Below, piece after piece: positions 20,228 through 29,855 of a DNA stretch of 64,000 nt. Within the stretch, counting starts at the first letter, position 1. Each line of letters starts with the position of its first letter. The stretch is from JAGTVG01 sp964543195 (lineage in GTDB: Bacteria > Bacteroidota > Bacteroidia > Cytophagales > Cyclobacteriaceae), in contig CAZIXF010000005.1 in assembly GCA_964543195.1 (NCBI GenBank), positions 1 through 64,000 of the forward strand. Reading direction: 5' to 3'. The position numbers and the translations under genes are program-made. The notes beneath the pieces are model-generated. The model worked only from the letters and a program-made list of their open reading frames with translations, did not search any database and was not told the DNA's origin.

Positions 20228-21562
20228 ATGAAAAATATTTATTATCCATTATTTTACTTATTCCTTTTGCTGGTTAGTTGCAATGGCCCTAAGGAAAGTA
20301 ATCAAACCACAGGCGTTGAAACATTGCATGTCGATATCAGCGAGGAAAACGGTGAGTTTAAATTGCTGGTTAATGGCGAGTCCTATTTTATTAAAGGGGC
20401 CAGAACGTTACGTACCCGATATATGGACAAGGTGGCTGAGTACGGGGGCAATTCGGCAAGAATAGGATATCATGATAACGTAAAAGAAGTTCTGGATGAA
20501 GCAAACCGGCTGGGCTTGTCGGTCCTCTTTGGATTACCTGTAAAACCAGAACGGAGTGGGTTCGATTATGATGATGAACAAGCGGTAAAGGAACAACATA
20601 ACCGGATGAAGGAAATAGTGAAACGCTTCAAAGACCATCCGGCCGTATTAATGTGGGCCATAGGGAATGAACTGGATCATGTACCTGGACAGGAAACCTA
20701 TAATCTGAAAATGTGGAATGCCGTAAACGATATAGCCGTCATGATCCATGAGTTAGATCCCAATCATACGGCCATGACGGTGATCGGAACCGGCAGGAAA
20801 GAAAAATTACAAGACCTGATGGAACGATGCCCCGATCTCGATCTGCTGGGAATAAATTCCTATGCAGATATCTGGGAAGTGCCCGAATGGTTGCGGAAAT
20901 ATGACTGGAATAAACCTTTTGCCGTTACCGAATGGGGCCCCAGTGGTCACTGGCAGGTACCCAGGACGGAATGGAACGTAGTGATCGAACAAACGAGCAC
21001 TGAAAAAGCACAGGTTTATAAAGAAAGATATGAAGGCGTTATTCAGTCAGACCCCTGGTGTGTGGGCTCCTATGTATTTCTCTGGACAAGCAACCGGCAG
21101 GAGAGAACCCACACCTGGTATAATATGTTCCATGATGATGGTTCGGAAAAAGGAGCGGTGGAGGTAATGCATTATGGATGGACAGGTGAGTGGCCTGCCA
21201 ACCGGTGCCCGGAACTTAAAGCCTTGCAGATCGACGGCCTGAATGCCCTGGACGATATCAATCTGGAAGCAGGCAGCGTTCACAGGGCGGAAGTGCAAGT
21301 CAGTGATCCGGACAATGATGATTTGACCGTGGAATGGGAATTAGTGCCTGAAAATAAAAAATTCGGGGCGTATGCCGGTCAGGGCGAAACCAAGCCGGAA
21401 CCCGTGAAAGGAAAATTCCGCGGGACAAGCCAGGAGGGAAAAGAATTGCAATTTGAAGCTCCTGATGAAAAAGGAGGGAATTTCAGACTGTTTGTCTATG
21501 TACACGACGGGCATAATAACGCAGCCGTGGCCAATATTCCCTTTCATGTCAGGGAAGAATGA
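20228..21562 (+). CDS. Clan GH-A (GH2-type TIM barrel) glycosidase, lipoprotein
   Basis: A lipoprotein of 444 residues (lipobox LLVSC, Cys18) built from a GH2-type TIM barrel without the two flanking sandwich domains of full GH2 enzymes. The acid/base is Glu148 in AIGNELD and the nucleophile is Glu235 in VTEWGP; their order and spacing fit retaining clan GH-A enzymes. After the barrel (about 35-320) is a C-terminal beta-sandwich with LEAGSVHRAEVQVSDPDNDDL, cadherin/Ig-like, that may bind sugar or act as a spacer. Possible activities are beta-galactosidase, beta-glucuronidase or an endo-acting enzyme; sequence alone does not decide. It is 183 bp downstream of the GH78 gene and likely belongs to the same functional set. 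Confidence 0.75.
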   Translation: MKNIYYPLFYLFLLLVSCNGPKESNQTTGVETLHVDISEENGEFKLLVNGESYFIKGARTLRTRYMDKVAEYGGNSARIGYHDNVKEVLDEANRLGLSVLFGLPVKPERSGFDYDDEQAVKEQHNRMKEIVKRFKDHPAVLMWAIGNELDHVPGQETYNLKMWNAVNDIAVMIHELDPNHTAMTVIGTGRKEKLQDLMERCPDLDLLGINSYADIWEVPEWLRKYDWNKPFAVTEWGPSGHWQVPRTEWNVVIEQTSTEKAQVYKERYEGVIQSDPWCVGSYVFLWTSNRQERTHTWYNMFHDDGSEKGAVEVMHYGWTGEWPANRCPELKALQIDGLNALDDINLEAGSVHRAEVQVSDPDNDDLTVEWELVPENKKFGAYAGQGETKPEPVKGKFRGTSQEGKELQFEAPDEKGGNFRLFVYVHDGHNNAAVANIPFHVREE

Positions 21563-21749
21563 CCCTTCAAACGAAAGATTTTGCTTTGGTGCTTGAAAAA
21601 ACAATAACAAAATTATTGAAAGATGTCAGGAATTTTAGGATTTTAATTTTTTAAGAATGAACAATAATCCATTTTTCAATTATAAGTAGTCCTCCATTCA
21701 GGGCTTTCGTCAATTAATTTTCATAATCGTTAATTCAGATTTTTAGCCA

Positions 21750-23171
21750 ATGAAAAGAAGAAAATTTCTAACCACTTCATTGCTGGGAGCAGCCGGAATA
21801 AATTTTATATCCTGTAATAAAAACCAGCCAGATAATTCCCGGCCGGATAATACACACAGCACGTTCCAGGAACCCTGGTATAAATCTCATCAGTTATCAC
21901 CCGGCAATTCAATGAAAGGACCCAATGACAAGATCACCTTGGCTTTGATAGGAGCAGGGGGATGGGGTACAAATCTCGCTCTTGAGGTGGGTAATCTGAA
22001 AGCCAATGCCGAATTCAAATATATCTGCGATGTGGATGATACACGTGGCGGACGCGCTATTTCAGAATTGGGCAAAATACAGGGATATGAACCACAACGG
22101 ATAAGGGACATGAGAAAAGTGTATGACGATAAAGAAGTGGATGCCGTGATCATCGCTACACCCACTCACTGGCATACACTGGCATCACTCTGGGCCATGC
22201 AGGCCGGCAAAGATGTATACCTTGAAAAATGCGTGACCCATAATATTACAGAAGGACAGAAACTGGCTGCCGCAGCCATGAAGTATAACCGGGTGTTGCA
22301 ATGCGGTTTGCAAAACCGTAATGCGGAATATAACCGGAAAGCTGCCGATTATATCCGAATGGGTAAGCTTGGAAAATTAATGAATGTGTCCGTCAACGGA
22401 TTTCTGAAGGGACCGGTCCCGCTGAACGAAAAACCGGAGCAGTCGAGTCCGGATTTTATCGACTGGGATATGTGGCTTGGTCCGGCACCTAAAGTGCCTT
22501 ACAGTGTGTCAAGGAATAAGTCATGGCATTATTACTGGAGCTACAGTGCCGGGATGTGCATGGAGGATGGCATTCATCAAATGGATCTGGCCCGGTTTGT
22601 GCTGGGTAATCCGGGTTTGCCGAAGTCGGTGACCAGCATAGGTGGCAGGAAATCAGTGGATGACCGGCGTGAGATCCCTGATGTGCTGAATGTAGTGTAT
22701 GAATTTGATGACTATACCCTGAATTTTCAGGCAGGAGAATTCTGTCAGTATATGGATAAAACTTCGCCCGGGATCAGGTATAGTGATCAGTTTCCGGAAT
22801 GGCTGAATAACAGTACCAAGGTGATCATCCAGGGTACCGAAGCCATGATGATCCTGGGTCGCATGGGAGGCGGATGGCAGATTGTCTCCAATGATGGTGA
22901 GATAATCGATCAGATGTATGGCAGATTTCCACTGAAGGATAACCTGTTGAACTATCTTGATTGTGTAAGATCACGGGGGGTACCCAATGCCCATATTGTT
23001 CATGGTCATTTGAGTTCCTCAATGCTTCATCTGGCGAACATGTCGCACCGGCTTGGAAACCAACAACTTTTAATTGATCCGGAGTCCGAAATGGTCAGTA
23101 ACCATACGGAAGCTAATGAAATAGCAGAGGGAAACTACCGGGATGGATTTAAATTACCGGAAGTGGTTTAG
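21750..23171 (+). CDS. Exported Gfo/Idh/MocA-family oxidoreductase
   Basis: A protein of 473 residues with an N-terminal Rossmann NAD(P) domain (ALIGAGGWGTNLALE, about 67-81) followed by the family motifs DAVIIATPTHWHTLASLWAMQAGKDVYLEK and an alpha/beta C-terminal domain. The EK of VYLEKCVTH corresponds to the conserved EKP region, here with Cys in place of Pro. The N-terminus MKRRKFLTTSLLGAAGINFISC combines a Tat-like signal with a possible lipobox (Cys22). Some exported members of this family act as NAD-dependent glycosidases (GH109-type) that bind the cofactor before Tat export, so this could be a glycosidase rather than a dehydrogenase. The next gene follows by 13 bp. Confidence 0.82.
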   Translation: MKRRKFLTTSLLGAAGINFISCNKNQPDNSRPDNTHSTFQEPWYKSHQLSPGNSMKGPNDKITLALIGAGGWGTNLALEVGNLKANAEFKYICDVDDTRGGRAISELGKIQGYEPQRIRDMRKVYDDKEVDAVIIATPTHWHTLASLWAMQAGKDVYLEKCVTHNITEGQKLAAAAMKYNRVLQCGLQNRNAEYNRKAADYIRMGKLGKLMNVSVNGFLKGPVPLNEKPEQSSPDFIDWDMWLGPAPKVPYSVSRNKSWHYYWSYSAGMCMEDGIHQMDLARFVLGNPGLPKSVTSIGGRKSVDDRREIPDVLNVVYEFDDYTLNFQAGEFCQYMDKTSPGIRYSDQFPEWLNNSTKVIIQGTEAMMILGRMGGGWQIVSNDGEIIDQMYGRFPLKDNLLNYLDCVRSRGVPNAHIVHGHLSSSMLHLANMSHRLGNQQLLIDPESEMVSNHTEANEIAEGNYRDGFKLPEVV

Positions 23172-23184
23172 GGGAATTAACGCC

Positions 23185-23919
23185 ATGATTAAAAAACTGA
23201 ATCCCATCTGGAAATGGATCTTTTCAGGGATCCTGCTGATCCTGATCCTGTGGACAGCTTTTGCCTATATCAGTATATGGAATAAAACTGCTCTTGAATT
23301 CAGAATCCATATGAATAAAGACCTGATTCAGGTTTCCGCCTATGGCGAACCACCTACTTTTGCTATCTGGCTGGAGAACCATAATGGTGATCTTGAGAAT
23401 GTTTATGTGACCCGGAGAGCCTATCAGGGTGACTGGGAAGGGAAGCCGGAGGTACCAGTCGCTCTTCCATACTGGTTTCATCTGAATAATACAGGAAAAC
23501 TTGGAGAGAAAAGGTCCACTGATGGATTTCTCGATACCGACGCGGTTACGGGAGCCACTCCCCGTGAAGAAGAATTTGCATTACGTGTCCGGGTGCCGCC
23601 GGGTTCGGTCTACCGGTACTGGATCGAAATGAACCTTTCGGGTGATTATAATGAAATCTATAAAGAATCGGACCCGGTAAAAATGACGGCAGATGAATTC
23701 GGTAACGGTCAGCCTGCACTGGTATATCAAGGCCGGGTCAAAACCACTCTTGGAAATAGATCCAAACCAGAGTTGATCGGAATGAGCCTGGCATCCGATT
23801 CTGCTGACCGGATCATTCATCCCCTGAGTGGAATCACTACTGCGTATGAGGTATTTAAGGATATTCAGGTGGAAGTGCTGAGGCCGAAACCCTATATTAT
23901 CCGTTCGGCGGAATTTTAA
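23185..23919 (+). CDS. Membrane-anchored periplasmic protein, DUF2271-like
   Basis: A protein of 244 residues with one N-terminal transmembrane segment (about 9-29) and a soluble domain that should face the periplasm. The ATG at 23185 is preferred over the in-frame ATG at 23143, which would overlap the previous gene. The stretch TDAVTGATPREEEFALRVRVPPGS recalls the DAVTGATP motif of DUF2271 and FMN-linked periplasmic proteins; the family match is tentative. Other visible features are TFAIWLENHNGDLENVYVTRR and YWIEMNLSGDYNE. It lies 13 bp after the oxidoreductase gene, so the two are probably expressed together. Function unknown. Confidence 0.6.
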   Translation: MIKKLNPIWKWIFSGILLILILWTAFAYISIWNKTALEFRIHMNKDLIQVSAYGEPPTFAIWLENHNGDLENVYVTRRAYQGDWEGKPEVPVALPYWFHLNNTGKLGEKRSTDGFLDTDAVTGATPREEEFALRVRVPPGSVYRYWIEMNLSGDYNEIYKESDPVKMTADEFGNGQPALVYQGRVKTTLGNRSKPELIGMSLASDSADRIIHPLSGITTAYEVFKDIQVEVLRPKPYIIRSAEF

Positions 23920-24018
23920 ACTGTATCTGGATTCCCGGCGATGCGGTTTCATTGGAATTTATTACAACCCTCATATAATTTTTATATTTTTAAAAAATCG
24001 TTTACAAACCTGCTTTAC

Positions 24019-27000
24019 ATGAAGAAAATCAGCCTGTTTTTATTATTGATCGCTTTATGTACGATCCAGTGCAAAAGGATCGATCAAAAAGAAATCACCT
24101 ATCATGCAAAGATCAACGATTTCAATACCCTCAGCCGGCTCTTTAAAGATCCTCCGGCTGAATACAGCACAATCCCTTTCTGGGTCTGGAATGACGAAGT
24201 AACCCGGGAAAAGATAGATGATCAGCTGGAAGAATTTCATAGCCAGCGTATACAAAGCGTAATCATCCACACAAGGCCCGGACTGATCACAGAATATTTA
24301 TCGGAAAACTGGTTTGAACTTAACGAATATGCATTAGATAAAGCGGATGAGCTGGGTATGAAGGTATGGCTTTATGATGAGAATTGTTTTCCCAGCGGCT
24401 ATGCGGGAGGACATGTTCAACGACAGATGCCCGAATCTTATAATCAGGGTCAGGGCCTGCGTCTGACTGAAAAGAAACGGATATCGGATAAGGATACGGC
24501 GGAATCCTTCATCATTCTCACCAGGAAAGAAAGTGGATTTGTGAATATAACTTATGAAGCCGGCAATTTTCTTGATAAAAAGGGCGAATTTTATCTTTTC
24601 AGAAAGATCTATGGAGAATCCCGTGACCGGCTTGGCGGTTATCCTTATCCGGATCTTTTGATTCCCGGGGTGACTGAAAAGTTCATTGAAATTACCATGC
24701 CGGGTTATGAAAAGAATTTCAGGCGGCTTTTCGGAGATCAGATCCCGGGTATTTTCACCGATGAACCCCATATTCAGCCTCCGACCAGGCAGGATATCCG
24801 CTGGACACCCACCTTATTTGAGGATTTTGAAAATAAATGGGGCTACCGGTTACAGGAAAATCTTCCTTCACTTTTCCTGAATGAGGGAAACTATAAAAAA
24901 GTCAGACATGATTATTACCAGTTGCTCATTGAGCTTTTCGTGGAACGGTGGAGCAAGCCCTGGAATGCCTATACCGAAAAAAATAACCTCCACTGGACGG
25001 GACATTATTGGGAACATGCCTGGCCTAACCCCCGTTATGCAGGAGACAATATGATCCTCTATGCTTACCATCAGACTCCCGGTATCGACATGCTTTTCAA
25101 TGATGTGGAAGGAAGACCGGATCAGTTTGGCAATATTTTCGCTGCCCGGGAACTGCTGAGTATCGCCAACCAGTTCGGTCGTGAACGAACCCTTTCCGAA
25201 ACCTATGGTGCATCGGGTTGGGACCTGGATTTCGAAGCCATGAAACGACTCGGTGACTGGGAATATGCTGCAGGAGTGAACCTCATGAACCAGCATCTGG
25301 CCTACATGACCACTAAGGGATCGAGGAAACGAGATTTTCCGCAATCCATTTCATGGCATGCTTCCTGGTGGCCTCATTACCATCATCTTGCCAGTCATCA
25401 TGCCAGGCTGTCGGTGGCGCTTTCAGCTGGAAATAATATAAACAAAATACTGGTGGTAGAACCCACTACAACCACATGGATGTATTTTACCCCCGAACAA
25501 AGCAGAAGCCACCTGGGCGCTGCCGGAATTACCCGGCAATACGGGGAGGACTTTAAGGATTTTGTAGAAAAGCTGGAGGAGTATAAAATTGAATATGACC
25601 TTGCCAGTGAACTGGTGATGAAGGATTTTGCCAGGATTGCCGATTCGAAGTGGCGGATAGGTCAACGGCAATATGATGAGATCATTTTGGGGCCTCATGT
25701 GGAAAACCTGAACCTCGAAACATTTGAACTGGTCAGGCAGTATCTGGAAGCAGGACAGGATATTTATTTTTATGAAACTGTGCCTGAATATATCGATGGA
25801 ACGGCTTCCGGTGAACTGACCCGGTTGATCGAGCAATATGAGGATCAATGGATAAGGATCGATGATCAATATTCGGACTGGATCGGACATTTTCAGAATA
25901 AAGACTTCAAAGTACATCAGACCCATAAAAGCCTGTTTCACCAGCGAAGGAAATTGAAAGACGGCCAGCTGATCTTCTGGACCAATTTTGATGAAAAGGA
26001 GGAGGTGCCGGTTGATTTTGAAATTCCCGGGAAAACAGTGCTCTGGCTGGATACCCGGGATGGTGAATTTTATGAATTGTTATCAGAAAAAAACGGCAGG
26101 AAAAGAACCATACGGTTTACTCTGCCTCCCGGGAACAGTAAAGTTTTATTCGTACACGATGAAGAAATCAAAGCGGAAGTCGCTCCTCAAATGCCACGTA
26201 ATTTTCAGCCCCTGGAAAATGAAAACATATCGGTGCGCAGAAAAGAGCCCAATGTGCTCGTCCTGGATTATTGTGACGTGGAGGTGAAAGGGAAAACGCT
26301 GAGCGATATCAACTACCTGCATGCTACCGATTCCATTTTCAGGTTGCATGGATTCGGGAAATCGGATATCGATCACAATCCCTGGAATTTTACCGTACAG
26401 TATAAGACACAACTTATCGACACGAATCATTTTTCCGAAAATTCAGGTTTTAAGGCCGTATTTCCATTCCTCGTGGATGAAGAGTATTCGATGAAACCCA
26501 TGCAGATCGGTATTGAATTCGGCAGGCTGTATGAGGTATGGCTCAATGGCCGACCCTTGACGGTGGATCCGGAGGCCTTCTATTTTGATCACTCCGTAGA
26601 TGTATATGATGTGGAGCCGGAACAACTGCAACCGGGAATAAATGAGATTAGTCTGGTGCTGGAGCCTATGCATATTCATGCAGAACTTGAGCGCCTTTTT
26701 GTACTGGGTGACTTTGACCTGGAACCTGTGGGTAAAGGTTTTAAAGTCATCAATAATGAAGATTACCGCTTAGGTTCATGGACTGATCAGGGGTTGGCCT
26801 TTTATCCGGATGCCTTGATCTATGAAAAAAATCTGACCATTGATTCTGCCTTAGGGGTGAAGATAAGTATAAAAAACTGGACCGGAACGGTGGCTTCCGT
26901 TGAAGTAAATGACCAGGAAGCAGGAATAATAGGATGGAGACCTTATGAACTGGATATCAGTAATCATATTCAGCCCGGCAAAAACAAAGTCGAAGTGATC

Positions 27001-27171
27001 GTATACGGATCGCCCAGGAATCTCCTGGGTCCTCATTATTATGATCCCCCGGAAGGGATAGCTACTCCATGGAGTTGGAATACAGCCCCTCAGTCACAGC
27101 CTCCGGGAAATGAATACAGTTTGATCGAATATGGCTTATTTGAAGATTTTGATGTTTTGATCAGGAAGTAA
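24019..27171 (+). CDS. GH106-like alpha-L-rhamnosidase, lipoprotein
   Basis: A protein of 1050 residues. The ATG at 24019 is chosen because it starts the signal MKKISLFLLLIALCTIQC (lipid Cys at 18); an ATG 26 codons upstream adds an aromatic, non-signal stretch. The catalytic-domain opening IPFWVWNDEVTREKIDDQLEEF, IIHTRPGL, LYDENCFPSGYAGG and GIFTDEPHIQP match the large glycosidase group that includes GH106 rhamnosidases. ETYGASGWDLDFEAMKRLGDW and LMNQHLAYMTTKGSRKRDFPQS are further group landmarks. The C-terminal part has beta-sandwich jelly-roll modules (FGRLYEVWLNGRPL; ASVEVNDQEAG). The assignment to GH106 proper, rather than an uncharacterised sister group, is inference. With GH78 it would give two rhamnosidases in the locus. 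Confidence 0.72.
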   Translation: MKKISLFLLLIALCTIQCKRIDQKEITYHAKINDFNTLSRLFKDPPAEYSTIPFWVWNDEVTREKIDDQLEEFHSQRIQSVIIHTRPGLITEYLSENWFELNEYALDKADELGMKVWLYDENCFPSGYAGGHVQRQMPESYNQGQGLRLTEKKRISDKDTAESFIILTRKESGFVNITYEAGNFLDKKGEFYLFRKIYGESRDRLGGYPYPDLLIPGVTEKFIEITMPGYEKNFRRLFGDQIPGIFTDEPHIQPPTRQDIRWTPTLFEDFENKWGYRLQENLPSLFLNEGNYKKVRHDYYQLLIELFVERWSKPWNAYTEKNNLHWTGHYWEHAWPNPRYAGDNMILYAYHQTPGIDMLFNDVEGRPDQFGNIFAARELLSIANQFGRERTLSETYGASGWDLDFEAMKRLGDWEYAAGVNLMNQHLAYMTTKGSRKRDFPQSISWHASWWPHYHHLASHHARLSVALSAGNNINKILVVEPTTTTWMYFTPEQSRSHLGAAGITRQYGEDFKDFVEKLEEYKIEYDLASELVMKDFARIADSKWRIGQRQYDEIILGPHVENLNLETFELVRQYLEAGQDIYFYETVPEYIDGTASGELTRLIEQYEDQWIRIDDQYSDWIGHFQNKDFKVHQTHKSLFHQRRKLKDGQLIFWTNFDEKEEVPVDFEIPGKTVLWLDTRDGEFYELLSEKNGRKRTIRFTLPPGNSKVLFVHDEEIKAEVAPQMPRNFQPLENENISVRRKEPNVLVLDYCDVEVKGKTLSDINYLHATDSIFRLHGFGKSDIDHNPWNFTVQYKTQLIDTNHFSENSGFKAVFPFLVDEEYSMKPMQIGIEFGRLYEVWLNGRPLTVDPEAFYFDHSVDVYDVEPEQLQPGINEISLVLEPMHIHAELERLFVLGDFDLEPVGKGFKVINNEDYRLGSWTDQGLAFYPDALIYEKNLTIDSALGVKISIKNWTGTVASVEVNDQEAGIIGWRPYELDISNHIQPGKNKVEVIVYGSPRNLLGPHYYDPPEGIATPWSWNTAPQSQPPGNEYSLIEYGLFEDFDVLIRK

Positions 27172-27371
27172 AATGAAGTATTTTTTTTTATTTTATACTG
27201 CTTTGATTATTCTAACTATTTTTTCAATAATGGTCCGTGGTATGATAATCATGATGATTTAGTTAAAAATTTTTCATATAAAATCAATAAACATAAATTA
27301 AAATATCGGAATAAGAAAAAATAGTGATCATTGATTTTATATAAATATTTGAAATATTTAACATTCCTTAT

Positions 27372-29774
27372 ATGAATAAACATATTTTTTTATCAGTAAT
27401 TATTCTTATTCCACTGACTTTTGGTTGTCGACCACCGGAAGAACTAAATAAAAAAGAAAAACTTCAGATCAGTGGTGTATATCCCCATCTGGCCGTTTTT
27501 GGTGTGAGGGATACCACAATCTGTGGGGGATCGGGACACGAAACCGGTATCGGGGCCGTGGTACCCTGGTCGGATAAATTATGGATGATCACCTACTCGC
27601 CTCATTGTCCCCGGGGAAGTTCCGATAAGCTTTATTCCATCGACCGGGATCTAAATCTGACCATACACCCGGAAAGCATCGGAGGAACTCCTGCCAACCG
27701 GTTTATACATCGCGAAACGAATCAGTTGCTTATCGGTCCTTACCTGATCGATACGACGGAAAATATCAGAACGATCCCTTATTCCAGGATGCCGGGAAGG
27801 CTGACCGCTACATCACGACATCTGGAGGAACCGGCGAACCGGGTCTATTACTTCGATATGGAAGGAGCAATATATGAGGCCAATGTCAATACACTTGAAG
27901 TAAATCTGCTTTTCCGTAAACCGGTTCCCGGATGGCATGGAAAAGGGGCTTATACCGGGCAGGGGCGTTATATTATAACCAACAACGGAGAGCATAAAGT
28001 ATTTGATATCGAGAATGGCCTGTTGAAAGCCGGCGGACCTCCCCGGGATGAAGATGATATGGGGACGTTAGCCGAATGGGACGGGGAAGAATGGAGAATC
28101 GTGGAACGGAAGCAGTTTACCGATGTGACCGGTCCGGGTGGTATATATGGTGCAGAAAATCCTGATGATCCTGTATGGAGCATCGGGTGGGACCGCAGGT
28201 CGGTTTTGTTGAATGTGCTGGATCAAGGTAAATGGTATACCTACAGGCTTCCTAAATCTACGCATACTTATGATCATTGGGGAGGGTGGTACACCGAGTG
28301 GCCCAGGATCCGCGAAGTGACCGGTGGTAAATGGCTCATGGATATGCACGGCATGTTCTATGATTTTCCTCCATCATTCAGCAGAGAAAATACAGCGGGT
28401 ATTGTACCCGTATGTAATCATTTAAGATATATCCCCGATTTTACAGCCTGGAACGGGAGAATTGTCCTGGCTACAGACGAAACTTCATTGATGGGGAATC
28501 CCTATGCCGGGAGAGCTCAATCCAATTTGTGGTTTGGCCAATGGGAAGATCTGAAGGAATGGGGGCCACCCAACGGATGGGGAGGCGTCTGGGTCGATGA
28601 CCGGGTTAATGCTGACAAGCCATCCGAACCTTTCCTGGTAAATGGATTTCGGAATAAAATCCTTCATTTGGCTCACCAGGCTTCACAACCGGTGAAGTTT
28701 ATCCTGGAGGTCGACCCCGAGGGAACGAATAACTGGGAAAAATACAGGGAAATTACGGTACCAGCCACTGGATACACCAATTTTATCTTACCGGATGAAT
28801 TTTCTGCACATTGGATCCGTTTATCGGTTAATAGAACCTGCCGGGCTACCGCCTTTTTTCATTTCAATAATCCGGATCTATATCCGGGAGGCGGGAATGA
28901 ACTTTTTGACGCCCTGGCAAATATTGAAGAAGAAAAATCAGCATCGTCAGGTTTGATCAGGCCGGCAGAGCATAATAAAAACCTTCAGTTCATTAATCTT
29001 CCGGAGGCTGGAGAAGCGTACTTTGAGATTAACCAGGATCTCCGGTTTTCTCAGCCTGATGAAAACAGGAAACGGGAAGTTCTTGATATCCTGAAACTTG
29101 AGAAACATTTTATCCTGGATGATGCTTCTGTAATAGTGAAAGATAATACCGGCACTTACAGGTTACCGAAAACCAGCCCGGAATATGACCAGCCTTTTGA
29201 ACAAGGTTGGCCAAGAGATATCCGTGAAGTAGAATCGGAAAGGTATATGTATAATGTCCATGGCACCTTTTATGAGTTTCCGCGGGAAGCGGGCCTGTCA
29301 GCGATAAGACCCATTGCAACCCATAAAAAAAGGATCCTCGACTTCTGTACCTGGAGCGGACTGCTGGTGATCAGTGGAACCAGTGCAGATGCCAGGGAAG
29401 ACGGTCATTATTTTGAATCAAATAATGGTGAGGCTGGTCTCTGGTTTGGTGCGATCGACGATATCTGGAAAATGGGCAAACCGGTAGGTGAGGGCGGAGT
29501 CTGGAAAAATACTCAGGTAATAGCCGGCGAACCGTCACTGCCTTATCTGATGACAGGCTATGATCATAAAACACTTGAAATAACCAGTTCAGAAGAGACT
29601 ACTTTCGATGTCCAGATTAATTTCGATCATAATGGCTGGTATAATTACCTGACGATTGAGGTTCCGGCAGGAGAAACCGTCGTTCATGAATTCCCGGATA
29701 AATTCAGTGCCCACTGGGTCAGACTGATCGCCAGAAACAATACCACTGTCACGGCATGGTTTGTTTATGAATGA
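27372..29774 (+). CDS. Large lipoprotein with internally duplicated propeller-like module, function unknown
   Basis: A protein of 800 residues with lipobox LTFGC (Cys19). I do not recognise a characterised family. The region about 275-505 and the region about 580-800 are two diverged copies of one module. Matching blocks are EWPRIREVTGGKWLMDMHGMFYDFP with WPRDIREVESERYMYNVHGTFYEFP, SNLWFGQWEDL with AGLWFGAIDDI, and FSAHWIRLSVNR with FSAHWVRLIARN. Residues about 35-270 contain further beta-propeller-like strands without close copies. The aromatic-rich composition and location between a GH106-like gene and a sulfatase suggest a surface glycan-binding or glycan-cleaving role, which is inference. 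The 200-bp upstream gap is AT-rich with no clear motif. Confidence 0.6.
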   Translation: MNKHIFLSVIILIPLTFGCRPPEELNKKEKLQISGVYPHLAVFGVRDTTICGGSGHETGIGAVVPWSDKLWMITYSPHCPRGSSDKLYSIDRDLNLTIHPESIGGTPANRFIHRETNQLLIGPYLIDTTENIRTIPYSRMPGRLTATSRHLEEPANRVYYFDMEGAIYEANVNTLEVNLLFRKPVPGWHGKGAYTGQGRYIITNNGEHKVFDIENGLLKAGGPPRDEDDMGTLAEWDGEEWRIVERKQFTDVTGPGGIYGAENPDDPVWSIGWDRRSVLLNVLDQGKWYTYRLPKSTHTYDHWGGWYTEWPRIREVTGGKWLMDMHGMFYDFPPSFSRENTAGIVPVCNHLRYIPDFTAWNGRIVLATDETSLMGNPYAGRAQSNLWFGQWEDLKEWGPPNGWGGVWVDDRVNADKPSEPFLVNGFRNKILHLAHQASQPVKFILEVDPEGTNNWEKYREITVPATGYTNFILPDEFSAHWIRLSVNRTCRATAFFHFNNPDLYPGGGNELFDALANIEEEKSASSGLIRPAEHNKNLQFINLPEAGEAYFEINQDLRFSQPDENRKREVLDILKLEKHFILDDASVIVKDNTGTYRLPKTSPEYDQPFEQGWPRDIREVESERYMYNVHGTFYEFPREAGLSAIRPIATHKKRILDFCTWSGLLVISGTSADAREDGHYFESNNGEAGLWFGAIDDIWKMGKPVGEGGVWKNTQVIAGEPSLPYLMTGYDHKTLEITSSEETTFDVQINFDHNGWYNYLTIEVPAGETVVHEFPDKFSAHWVRLIARNNTTVTAWFVYE

Positions 29775-29855
29775 GAGGGAATTAAATATTTATCCTGACT
29801 ATGGAAAATGACATAGCAAAATGAACTTTGAGTACAAAACAATAATTCAGACTAA

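Noticed and set aside
23143..23184. Upstream ATG for the DUF2271-like gene
   Set aside because: It would overlap the preceding gene by 29 bp and add a charged stretch before the membrane anchor; the ATG at 23185 gives a normal anchor.
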